The notes beneath the pieces were generated by a model that saw nothing but the letters and a program-made list of their open reading frames with translations, was not told the DNA's origin and made no database searches. This document shows, piece by piece, positions 26,928-33,263 of a stretch of DNA of 33,957 nt. The position numbers and the translations under genes were made by a program. The DNA is from Bdellovibrionales bacterium (lineage in GTDB: Bacteria > Bdellovibrionota > Bdellovibrionia > Bdellovibrionales > Bdellovibrionaceae), in contig SXSU01000006.1 in assembly GCA_005793345.1 (NCBI GenBank), forward strand, positions 1-33,957, given 5' to 3'. Within the stretch, counting starts at the first letter, position 1; each line of letters opens with the position of its first letter.

Positions 26928-27814
26928 AAATTTTCATGACAGGTTCTTCTGGTTTTGTTGGAACAAATATTGCAAAATATTTAAATCCATTGGAATATTC
27001 GTTTGTAAACTATATTAGTAATTCGATCTTCCCTAAATCAATTGATGCATATCTGCATTTTGCTGGCAAAGCACATGATGTAAAGAAATTAGATTCTTTT
27101 GAAGATTATTATAAGGTTAATACTGAATTTTCAAAAAAAGTGTATGATGCTTTTATTTCTTCTGAAGCCAAAGTTTTTATAACGCTTAGTTCAGTTAAAG
27201 CAGTTCGTGATGAAATTGATTGTGAATTGTCTGAGGAAATTATCCCAAATCCAATAACACATTATGGCAAAAGTAAATTATTGGCCGAGACCTACATTTT
27301 TTCAAAACCAATTCCTTCTGGAAAAAGAGTATATATATTACGACCTTGCATGATTCATGGTCCTGGAAACAAAGGCAACCTTAATATCCTTTACAATTTT
27401 ATTTCAAAAGGTTTGCCATGGCCCTTAGGATCATTTGAAAATAAAAGGTCATATTTGTCAATACAGAATTTATGCTTTGTAATTAAGGAGTTACTAAATA
27501 GACATGATATTGCTTCTGGAATCTACAACGTTTCCGATGACCAACCTTTGTCTACAAATCATATTATTAAATTGATTGCAAGCTCAAGAAATACCCCGCC
27601 CCTAATTATAAATTTCAGTAAACCAGTTATTTTTATTTTTGCAAAAATTGGTGATTTTATAAAACTACCATTAAATACAGATCGTTTGCAAAAATTAACT
27701 CAAAGTTATATTGTAAATAATAATAAAATAAAAAAAGCTATAGGCAAGGAATTACCAATTGATTCTTCAGAAGGGCTCATAAATACTTTTAAATCTTTTT
27801 CAAAAAATGCTTAA
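26924..27814 (+). CDS. NAD-dependent epimerase/dehydratase, probable UDP-sugar 4-epimerase/4-reductase
   Basis: A 296-residue extended SDR with the TGSSGFVGTN cofactor loop, the HFAGKAHD segment, SSVKAV, catalytic HYGKSK (Y114, K118), and RPCMIHGPGNKGN. These segments, including the KAHD and GPGNKGN parts, are those seen in WbpV/WbpP-neighbour epimerases that pair with the initiating phosphoglycosyltransferase in Bacteroidota and Pseudomonas loci. It likely makes the first sugar (a UDP-N-acetyl-quinovosamine or fucosamine type), which the next enzyme loads onto undecaprenyl phosphate. The two genes overlap by 8 bases, supporting a joint role. Confidence 0.85.
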   Translation: MKIFMTGSSGFVGTNIAKYLNPLEYSFVNYISNSIFPKSIDAYLHFAGKAHDVKKLDSFEDYYKVNTEFSKKVYDAFISSEAKVFITLSSVKAVRDEIDCELSEEIIPNPITHYGKSKLLAETYIFSKPIPSGKRVYILRPCMIHGPGNKGNLNILYNFISKGLPWPLGSFENKRSYLSIQNLCFVIKELLNRHDIASGIYNVSDDQPLSTNHIIKLIASSRNTPPLIINFSKPVIFIFAKIGDFIKLPLNTDRLQKLTQSYIVNNNKIKKAIGKELPIDSSEGLINTFKSFSKNA

Positions 27815-28358
27815 TAGATTATTTGCACTTTTTCTTTTTTTAATACTTTTCCCTTTATTTATTTTTATTTCCTTCGCTATTTTTCTTGAGGATGGTTTCC
27901 CATTTTATTTTATACAAAAAAGAATTGGAGTTAACTGTAGTTTTTTTAATATCTACAAGTTTCGTAGCATGAAAAGAAACACTCCAAATGTTCCTACGCA
28001 TTTACTTATTAATCCTGATCAGTATTTATTAAAAATCGGAAAATTTTTACGGAAATTTAGTTTGGATGAATTGCCTAATCTTATTAACATTATTAAAGGT
28101 GAGATGGTTTTTGTTGGTCCAAGGCCGGCACTATACAATCAAGAGGATTTAATGGCATTTCGCGTAGCTACTGGTGTATCTAAATTAATACCGGGAATAA
28201 CTGGTTGGGCTCAAATAAATGGCAGAGATGAAATTTCTATTGCTAAAAAAGTTCAACTAGAGCAAGAATATTTAGTTAAAAAATCTTTCTTCTTCGATAT
28301 CGAAATTTTAATTAGAACATTTTTTAAAGTTTTAGCAACTAAAAATGTTACTCATTAA
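27807..28358 (+). CDS. Initiating sugar transferase (monotopic phosphoglycosyl transferase)
   Basis: A 183-residue small phosphoglycosyl transferase of the PglC/WcaJ-C-terminal type, transferring a sugar 1-phosphate from a UDP-sugar to undecaprenyl phosphate as the first step of repeat-unit assembly. It has one N-terminal hydrophobic re-entrant helix, IYKFRSMK, the Asp-Glu dyad in FSLDELP (D87, E88), GPRPALYNQ and PGITGWAQINGRDEI. The short length means there is no added multi-pass N-terminal domain. It closes the glycan operon; the next gene has different composition and function. Confidence 0.93.
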   Translation: MLNRLFALFLFLILFPLFIFISFAIFLEDGFPFYFIQKRIGVNCSFFNIYKFRSMKRNTPNVPTHLLINPDQYLLKIGKFLRKFSLDELPNLINIIKGEMVFVGPRPALYNQEDLMAFRVATGVSKLIPGITGWAQINGRDEISIAKKVQLEQEYLVKKSFFFDIEILIRTFFKVLATKNVTH

Positions 28359-28397
28359 AATATTATCTCATTTCTTAACTTGTATTTAATATAAATT

Positions 28398-29591
28398 GTG
28401 ATAAAAATAAGTAGTAGAGCAATAAATATGCCATCTTCTCCAATTAGGAAGCTGGCATCTTATGCAGATACTGCAAAGAAAGAAGGTGTTAAAGTTTATC
28501 ATTTAAATATTGGACAGCCCGATATTGAAACACCTTCAGTGATGATGGATGCAGTGAGTAATACACATTTAAAAGTATTAGAATATACCGACAGTGCGGG
28601 CATTTTAAGTTTTAGAAAAAAATTAGCAGCATATTATCAATCAAAAGAAATTAATATAGACTATAGTGATATATTAATTACAATTGGAGGAAGCGAAGGA
28701 ATTTTATTTGCATTTATGGCATGCTTAGATGCAGGTGATGAAATTATTGTTCCAGAACCTTTTTATGCAAACTATATTGGTTTTGCAATGGCTGCTGGAA
28801 TTAAAATTATTCCAATTACTTCAACAATAGAATCCGGATTTGCATTACCACCTATTGAATCATTCAGAGAAAAAATCACTTCAAAGACCAAGGGAATATT
28901 TATTTGCAATCCCAACAATCCAACTGGATATGTATATAGTGAATCTGAGTTATTGCAAATACGAGATTTGATCAAGGAAAAAGATTTATACTTATTTTCT
29001 GACGAAGCTTATACCGAGTTTTGTTACGATGGAAATGTAAAAAGCACATTGACATTAGAAGGGGTTGAAGACCGTGTTATAATGATTGATACTTTTTCTA
29101 AAAAGTACTCGGCATGTGGTGCGCGTATTGGGGCTTTAGTGACCAAAAACAAGGCAGTAATCGAGGCAGTTATGAAATTCTCACAAGCAAGATTAAGTCC
29201 ACCTACCTTAGAGCAAATTGCCGCTGAAGCTGCATTAGGATTGCCTGCTAATTACATTGAAGCTACAAGGGCCGAATATAAGAACCGACGAGATACTTTA
29301 ATTGGAAGACTATCTAAAATGGATGGCGTTTATTGCCAAAGCCCACAAGGTGCTTTTTATGCAATGGCTAAATTACCCGTTGCCGATACCGATGCATTTT
29401 GCCAATGGCTTTTAACTAGCTTTAGAAAAGACAATGCAACAATTATGCTTGCACCTGCAAGCGGATTTTATACCACGCCAGGCCTTGGGAAAAACGAGGT
29501 AAGATTGGCCTACGTATTAAATGAGCAAGATATAAATGCAGCAATGGATTGTTTGGAAGCGGCACTTCAAGTTTATTTAAATAAAGTGTAG
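28398..29591 (+). CDS. Class I PLP-dependent aminotransferase (aspartate aminotransferase-like)
   Basis: A 397-residue fold I aminotransferase. Segments seen are HLNIGQPD, EYTDSAGILSFRK, CNPNNPTGYVY, FSDEAY, and FSKKYSACGARIG, with Lys235 as the Schiff-base lysine. It resembles the AspC-type enzymes of amino acid metabolism rather than sugar aminotransferases, and its composition is less AT-rich than the glycan genes to the left. The GTG start at 28398 follows a 39-base gap. The last 19 bases overlap the convergent gene on the other strand. It is probably a core gene flanking the polysaccharide locus. Confidence 0.9.
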   Translation: MIKISSRAINMPSSPIRKLASYADTAKKEGVKVYHLNIGQPDIETPSVMMDAVSNTHLKVLEYTDSAGILSFRKKLAAYYQSKEINIDYSDILITIGGSEGILFAFMACLDAGDEIIVPEPFYANYIGFAMAAGIKIIPITSTIESGFALPPIESFREKITSKTKGIFICNPNNPTGYVYSESELLQIRDLIKEKDLYLFSDEAYTEFCYDGNVKSTLTLEGVEDRVIMIDTFSKKYSACGARIGALVTKNKAVIEAVMKFSQARLSPPTLEQIAAEAALGLPANYIEATRAEYKNRRDTLIGRLSKMDGVYCQSPQGAFYAMAKLPVADTDAFCQWLLTSFRKDNATIMLAPASGFYTTPGLGKNEVRLAYVLNEQDINAAMDCLEAALQVYLNKV

Positions 29592-30313
29592 TAAATTTTT
29601 CCAATAGTCTCTCTTATACCAGTTTCACTTAATTCTAAATTTTCAGAACTTGGTAAAAAGTCTATAAAAGTTATAATTGAATTACGACTTGTTTTAAAAT
29701 CTACTTTATAAGGAATTACATCTAATCCCTGTTTCTCAAAGAGCTTCTTTGCTCTATACATATGATAAGCCGATGTCACAAGTATTATTCTTTTACTTGG
29801 GCTTATTAGTTCTTTTACAGCCACTGCCTCGTCTGCTGTATTCTGCACATCTTTTGTTACAAATATCTTTTCGGATGGTATGCCATTTGAAATTGCATAT
29901 TCTTTTAACACATCTCCCTCCGTTTTCTTTGCCTTATCCCACGGCATTTTGCCTCCTGTAAACACTAACTTTTGAGCCTTACCTGCTTTAAATAAAGCTA
30001 TCCCTCCAAAAAACCTATCTGGGTCTCCCCATTCTATGTAGGTTGAATCTCCCACTTCATTTATCTCCAACATTCCACTTAGCACTACTATTGCGTCTGC
30101 ACTATCTATGGAGCTTATTGGCTTTCTGTATTCACTGCCTTCAACTAGTTTAAAGAAGTTATTAGAGAATATAGGGGTTGATAGGATATATAGTACCCCT
30201 ATTGCTATATAGATTAGCTTTTTCTTATTCTTGATTAATCCTATTAGTATCACTATTATGACTAGCATGATAGGTAAGACGAATGTTGGTAGTATTTTGT
30301 GTAGGTAGATCAT
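29573..30313 (-). CDS. YdcF/SanA/ElyC family (DUF218) membrane protein
   Basis: A 246-residue protein on the minus strand. Two hydrophobic segments occupy the N-terminal 50 or so residues, followed by a DUF218 domain with DAIVVLSG, LVFTGGKMPW, a TEGDVLKEY/IFVTKD/NTADEA stretch, and LVTSAYHMYRAKKLFEKQGL. Members are linked to envelope or peptidoglycan-lipid metabolism, but a precise reaction is not agreed. It converges with the aminotransferase gene and overlaps its end by 19 bases. The assignment to the family is clear. Confidence 0.88.
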   Translation of the reverse strand: MIYLHKILPTFVLPIMLVIIVILIGLIKNKKKLIYIAIGVLYILSTPIFSNNFFKLVEGSEYRKPISSIDSADAIVVLSGMLEINEVGDSTYIEWGDPDRFFGGIALFKAGKAQKLVFTGGKMPWDKAKKTEGDVLKEYAISNGIPSEKIFVTKDVQNTADEAVAVKELISPSKRIILVTSAYHMYRAKKLFEKQGLDVIPYKVDFKTSRNSIITFIDFLPSSENLELSETGIRETIGKIYYTLFK

Positions 30314-30365
30314 GATTAATTTGGAGTAGTTAAAATTAATACATTCTCTGCGAAAATATGCTAGT

Positions 30366-30397
30366 GAGGTTTCATGGCGCTTTTAGGGTGAAAACTC
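30366..30397. other. Imperfect hairpin in the intergenic region
   Basis: GAGGTTTCA and TGAAAACTC can pair as a nine-position stem with one mismatch across a 14-base loop. It lies 75 bases before the terminator and upstream of the minus-strand DUF218 gene. It could be part of a small RNA or of that gene's 5' region; I see no matching family. Confidence 0.25.
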
Positions 30398-30471
30398 CTG
30401 CACTTGTCAATTTTTAATGTTTTAATACGGTTTAATCCCGATTCGGTTAAATCTCTCTTTTTGTTGCTTTG

Positions 30472-30505
30472 AACAGCCCATTTTTAATAGAATGGGCTGT
30501 TTTTA
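30472..30505 (+). terminator. Strong intrinsic terminator with no obvious gene before it
   Basis: AACAGCCCATT and AATGGGCTGTT form a perfect 11-base-pair stem around an eight-base loop, followed on the plus strand by a T-rich run. The nearest plus-strand gene to the left ends at 29591, nearly 900 bases away and opposite another gene. The terminator must therefore serve read-through transcription or an unannotated short transcript. Confidence 0.8.
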
Positions 30506-30581
30506 TTATTGGGATTAGGTATAAATACTGAATAAACTTATTAGATTATTTTCTAATTTTATTACAATTAATTATGATTTT

Positions 30582-30767
30582 ATGAAACAACTCTTATCTG
30601 TTGTATTAATTGCTTCTTATTCAATTTTTGCTATAGCAAATACAACAATCACAACCCCCAAGCATAGTGCGACTTGCACAGGATCAAAAAATTGTAATGC
30701 TTGCAAAAATTGTAAATACTGTAAGCACTGTTCTAAGGATGGAGGAAAGTGTGGGGTTTGTAAATGA
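30582..30767 (+). CDS. Small secreted cysteine-rich protein
   Basis: A 61-residue protein starting at ATG 30582. Residues 1-19 form a signal peptide (Lys at position 2, hydrophobic core, IANT-type cleavage region near 18-20). The mature part is Ser/Thr and Lys rich with eight cysteines, five of them in a CxxC ladder (CNACKNCKYCKHC). That spacing suits metal binding or disulphides, as in a small metallothionein-like or redox peptide. I do not recognise a named family. Another ATG at 30574 runs into a stop after three codons and cannot be the start. It may be expressed alone, since the terminator at 30472 lies just upstream. Confidence 0.6.
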   Translation: MKQLLSVVLIASYSIFAIANTTITTPKHSATCTGSKNCNACKNCKYCKHCSKDGGKCGVCK

Positions 30768-30795
30768 TGAATTCCTAACAAATAAATTATATATT

Positions 30796-31023
30796 ATGCA
30801 ATCAGCATTTATTGAGTATCGACCAAAACAATCAAATGAGCATGCACCAATTACTCATTTTGTAATTGTAGTTAATGGCGCTGAAGTACATGGTAATTTT
30901 TCAACACAAATTCAAGCTAAAGAGTTTGCATGTGCGAAAGGTTATAGACCAGTTCATGTTGCAAGAGTTAGGCACTTACAAGATCGAGATCAGCCTGCAC
31001 ACTGGAGAAAAGATCCATGTTAG
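30796..31023 (+). CDS. Small hypothetical protein, 75 residues
   Basis: A 75-residue protein beginning at ATG 30796, 28 bases after the Cys-rich gene. A longer frame from a GTG at 30667 would overlap the Cys-rich gene extensively and encode unrelated residues, so the ATG is preferred. The middle has a strand-strand-helix pattern (THFVIVVNGAEVHGNF, then QAKEFACAKGYRP), slightly like small DUF2188-type domains, but I do not claim membership. No signal peptide or membrane segment is seen. A hairpin terminator follows at 31049. Function unknown. Confidence 0.55.
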   Translation: MQSAFIEYRPKQSNEHAPITHFVIVVNGAEVHGNFSTQIQAKEFACAKGYRPVHVARVRHLQDRDQPAHWRKDPC

Positions 31024-31048
31024 TATTTTCGAATTCATTCACATTAGT

Positions 31049-31079
31049 AAAACGCCACTTTGAAATTAAAGGGCGTTTT
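31049..31079. terminator. Bidirectional intrinsic terminator
   Basis: AAAACGCC and GGCGTTTT pair as an 8-base-pair stem, extended inside by CTTT/AAAG after a one-base bulge, around a GAAATT loop. A-rich and T-rich flanks give a U-run on either strand. It lies between the convergent ends of the 75-residue gene and the minus-strand MerR-like gene. Confidence 0.75.
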
Positions 31080-31099
31080 AAATTATATATTTTAGAAAA

Positions 31100-32140
31100 T
31101 TATTTTTTCTTCTCTTTATTTTCTTCTGAATTTGGATTTGGATTAAAATTCACTTTCTTGCCATTTGTTAATCTCGCAATTCCATTCAAATATTTTTTAG
31201 TGCCCATAAGGAGTTTACTCTCTTTAATTGCAATTATATTATCCTCATTGTTATTTACAAACTTGAATGTTAAAGGTTTAGAATTGATGTCATCATTTAA
31301 TGTGAAAGACAACTCATTTACTTCAAGATCCTTTATTAATTTGAATAATTCTCTTTCGCTTTTTTCTAATGCCTGTATATTGAATGCATTTGGGGAAAGG
31401 TTACAATCATAGAATGTGTCACGAACAATATAACTAGCAGGAATTAATACATGTGGTCTTTCGCTGTATTCAAATTTAACCCATACTTTTTCTCCATTAT
31501 TATTTTGTTCAACCATTCCATTTTTGATAATATCAAACACTGGAATTTCATTTTCTTTACCATTTTCATGATCAACTTCCTTTACATAGTAGTATACGAA
31601 ATTTACATCATCATCATTTACAACATAATCTAATATACCCATATTGAAATAATTAATATCTCTGTCTAGTGAGTACATCAGTAATTTGTCATTGATTATC
31701 GATTGATATGCATCTAATACTTCTAAGTCTTCTTTAGTTGGGTTACTAATTTTTTTTAATTCTTTTTCTCTTAGAAGCAGATTATTATATCCTAGTCTTT
31801 GTTCATATGCACGTTTAATTAAAAAGTCATGTGCCTTTTCCATAATTAATGTTGAAGGGCTCACTTTCCTTAATTCAGAAAGGAACCTTAACCACATTAG
31901 TTGAGCTAAGCTTATCCTGGCATGTTTCTTCTCCTCAAAAAACGGCAACAGTTTTTTTATGCGCCAGAATCTAATTGTTTCGGTTTCAAATTTATTGGGA
32001 GATGCTTGATCGATTGTAAGCATTTCCCTATCAGTCAGTTTAACTGCTTTCTTATCAGTTAGCTCAGACAGTTTAAGTTGGTTAATATGTATAGCAGCAG
32101 CGAACCTACTTACATACTTATCTAAAACATTGATATTCAT
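31100..32140 (-). CDS. MerR-like DNA-binding protein of unknown role
   Basis: A 346-residue protein on the minus strand. Residues about 35-95 look like a MerR-type winged helix: ETETIRFWRIKKLLPF, then KHARISLAQLMWLRFLSELRK, the usual pattern of a short recognition helix followed by a wing and R/K-L-rich helix. The rest, about 100-346, has no family I recognise; it contains alternating hydrophobic strands and ends in a Lys/Glu-rich tail. Its upstream region holds inverted repeats and points away from three small genes at 32319-33262, so it probably regulates itself or that operon. It appears to belong to the integrative element. Confidence 0.65.
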   Translation of the reverse strand: MNINVLDKYVSRFAAAIHINQLKLSELTDKKAVKLTDREMLTIDQASPNKFETETIRFWRIKKLLPFFEEKKHARISLAQLMWLRFLSELRKVSPSTLIMEKAHDFLIKRAYEQRLGYNNLLLREKELKKISNPTKEDLEVLDAYQSIINDKLLMYSLDRDINYFNMGILDYVVNDDDVNFVYYYVKEVDHENGKENEIPVFDIIKNGMVEQNNNGEKVWVKFEYSERPHVLIPASYIVRDTFYDCNLSPNAFNIQALEKSERELFKLIKDLEVNELSFTLNDDINSKPLTFKFVNNNEDNIIAIKESKLLMGTKKYLNGIARLTNGKKVNFNPNPNSEENKEKKK

Positions 32141-32174
32141 TTACTTATAAATATTTTATCGCATAGCAGCAAAT

Positions 32175-32205
32175 AATGCAAAAAATATTATCCAACAAAT
32201 GCATT
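32175..32205. repeat. Inverted repeat in the divergent promoter region
   Basis: AATGCA and TGCATT are exact inverted arms separated by 19 bases, 35 bases upstream of the MerR-like start codon. Short arms could occur by chance in AT-rich DNA, so this is weak evidence for a regulator site. Confidence 0.25.
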
Positions 32206-32210
32206 TTGAA

Positions 32211-32232
32211 TCGAAATAATTTATAATTTCGA
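32211..32232. promoter_or_regulatory. Candidate operator: inverted repeat TCGAAAT/ATTTCGA
   Basis: Seven-base exact inverted arms around an eight-base AT spacer give a 22-base dyad midway between the divergent MerR-like gene and the operon starting at 32319. This size and place are what one expects for a dimeric regulator operator. Binding by the MerR-like protein is inferred from position only. Confidence 0.4.
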
Positions 32233-32246
32233 GTTAAACCCATTGT

Positions 32247-32276
32247 TTGACAATTACGTAGCTTACAATGTAAATA
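32247..32276 (+). promoter_or_regulatory. Possible promoter for the 32319 operon
   Basis: TTGACA at 32247-32252 is followed after 18 bases by TAAATA at 32271. The first gene starts 43 bases further on. The Bacteroidota consensus (TTTG, then TAnnTTTG) is only partly met, so this is a weak prediction. Confidence 0.3.
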
Positions 32277-32318
32277 TACAAAACATGGGCCAATTATAAA
32301 CCTTAAAATTAGAAAACA

Positions 32319-32669
32319 ATGAGGAATTGTATTTATTGTGGCGCTCCAATACCAGAAGATCGTCATAAAAACGCTTGGACCTGTACAAAGGAACATGCAC
32401 TACTATTAAAAAAAGAACGCGAAGCAGCAAACTATCAAAAAGTACGTAACACAGCTGATCCGATTATAAGGTTGCGAGAGCACTTTAATGGTCTAGCCAA
32501 TGAATTTGGTTTTGAAGTACCATTCGATCTTATTTATGCTACACCCTTAAAAATTGACTGGTCACTCAAAACAGGAACTTTCTTTAAAGATGGTGCCATG
32601 GGTGTAGCACTTGGTGACATCGGGTATATTATTTATCAACCTCAATCTATTAAAATCTTTAAACTATAA
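32319..32669 (+). CDS. Small zinc-ribbon-like hypothetical protein
   Basis: A 116-residue protein. The N-terminus has a likely zinc knuckle, C4-x2-C7 paired with C22-x3-H26, then a basic helix (KKEREAANYQK) and a C-terminal half of short strands ending in YIIYQPQSIKIFKL. The fold suggests nucleic-acid or protein binding, but no named family comes to mind. It is the first of three closely spaced plus-strand genes leading to the integrase, so it is probably part of the mobile element's control region. ATG start; the next gene follows after 3 bases. Confidence 0.6.
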   Translation: MRNCIYCGAPIPEDRHKNAWTCTKEHALLLKKEREAANYQKVRNTADPIIRLREHFNGLANEFGFEVPFDLIYATPLKIDWSLKTGTFFKDGAMGVALGDIGYIIYQPQSIKIFKL

Positions 32670-32672
32670 AAT

Positions 32673-32975
32673 ATGTTAGAACAATTATTAAAAGATCCTG
32701 CTTTTGCAGCGTTATACAAAAATGCACCTCAATTAAATAATATTGAAGTGCCCAAACTTGAATCAGGTGCATTTGTCCCTCCAATGCCAGTTATTCCACC
32801 TGTTGTACAAACACCAACAATTTTACCAACTGTAACTAATAGTCCTGTAGCAAAAAAAGGAAAGGTACATTGGATAGTACCAGTAGTAATATTGGTTGGT
32901 GGACTTTATGCATTTTATAAAATCACCAGATGGATTGAAGAAGAAAATGAAAAATCTAAAAACAATAAAAATTAA
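32673..32975 (+). CDS. Small single-pass membrane protein, hypothetical
   Basis: A 100-residue protein with a helical N-terminus (LLKDPAFAAL), a proline- and valine-rich linker about residues 30-60, one transmembrane helix about residues 68-86 (VHWIVPVVILVGGLYAF), and a short charged tail. No signal peptide is needed, as the helix itself would anchor it. It lies between two genes at 3- and 5-base spacing, so it is co-transcribed with them. I do not recognise it. Confidence 0.55.
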   Translation: MLEQLLKDPAFAALYKNAPQLNNIEVPKLESGAFVPPMPVIPPVVQTPTILPTVTNSPVAKKGKVHWIVPVVILVGGLYAFYKITRWIEEENEKSKNNKN

Positions 32976-32980
32976 AAACT

Positions 32981-33262
32981 ATGAGTTCCTTATTCCCCCA
33001 AGGCTTATTCCCTGAGCTTGATATCTATATAAAAGATATCATCTATAATGAAGTTAGAAAATTAACTTCTAATCTTCCACCACCTGATATTGAAGAGGAT
33101 GAAATTTGGTCGTTAGAAAAAGCAGCATCCGTTATTGGAGTGTGCACTCAAACTCTTTCTAAAATGATTTTACGTGGAGAGATTGTTGCAGTCAAACCAG
33201 GTCGTAAGTGGAAGCTTACCAAGAACAATGTCACTCTTTACATGAATCGTAAATTAAATTAA
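32981..33262 (+). CDS. Excisionase-like helix-turn-helix protein
   Basis: A 93-residue protein whose C-terminal half (about residues 43-88) is an HTH_17/excisionase-family winged helix: WSLEKAASVIGVCTQTLSKMILRGEIVAVKPGRKWKL, which is split here only by reading (the recognition helix is TQTLSKMI and the wing is KPGRKWKL). Such proteins direct the integrase toward excision or control its expression. Its gene ends one base before the integrase start, a common layout in integrative elements of Bacteroidota. N-terminal 40 residues are unremarkable. Confidence 0.75.
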   Translation: MSSLFPQGLFPELDIYIKDIIYNEVRKLTSNLPPPDIEEDEIWSLEKAASVIGVCTQTLSKMILRGEIVAVKPGRKWKLTKNNVTLYMNRKLN

Positions 33263-33263
33263 A

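Noticed and set aside
30420..30480. A tRNA or tmRNA 3' end that could serve as an integration site
   Set aside because: I looked for a T-arm and CCA end near the CGGTTTAATC repeats and found no consistent cloverleaf pairing.
30667..31023. A longer version of the 75-residue gene starting at GTG 30667
   Set aside because: It would overlap the Cys-rich gene in another frame, and the extra 43 residues look like a frame shadow of that gene.
31017..31412. A 131-residue plus-strand open frame
   Set aside because: It overlaps the terminator at 31049 and the C-terminal part of the MerR-like gene on the opposite strand; its composition is that of an antisense reading.
32145..32396. An 83-residue minus-strand open frame in the divergent region
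   Set aside because: It covers the promoter region and the start of the zinc-ribbon gene, and has no motif or plausible start context.
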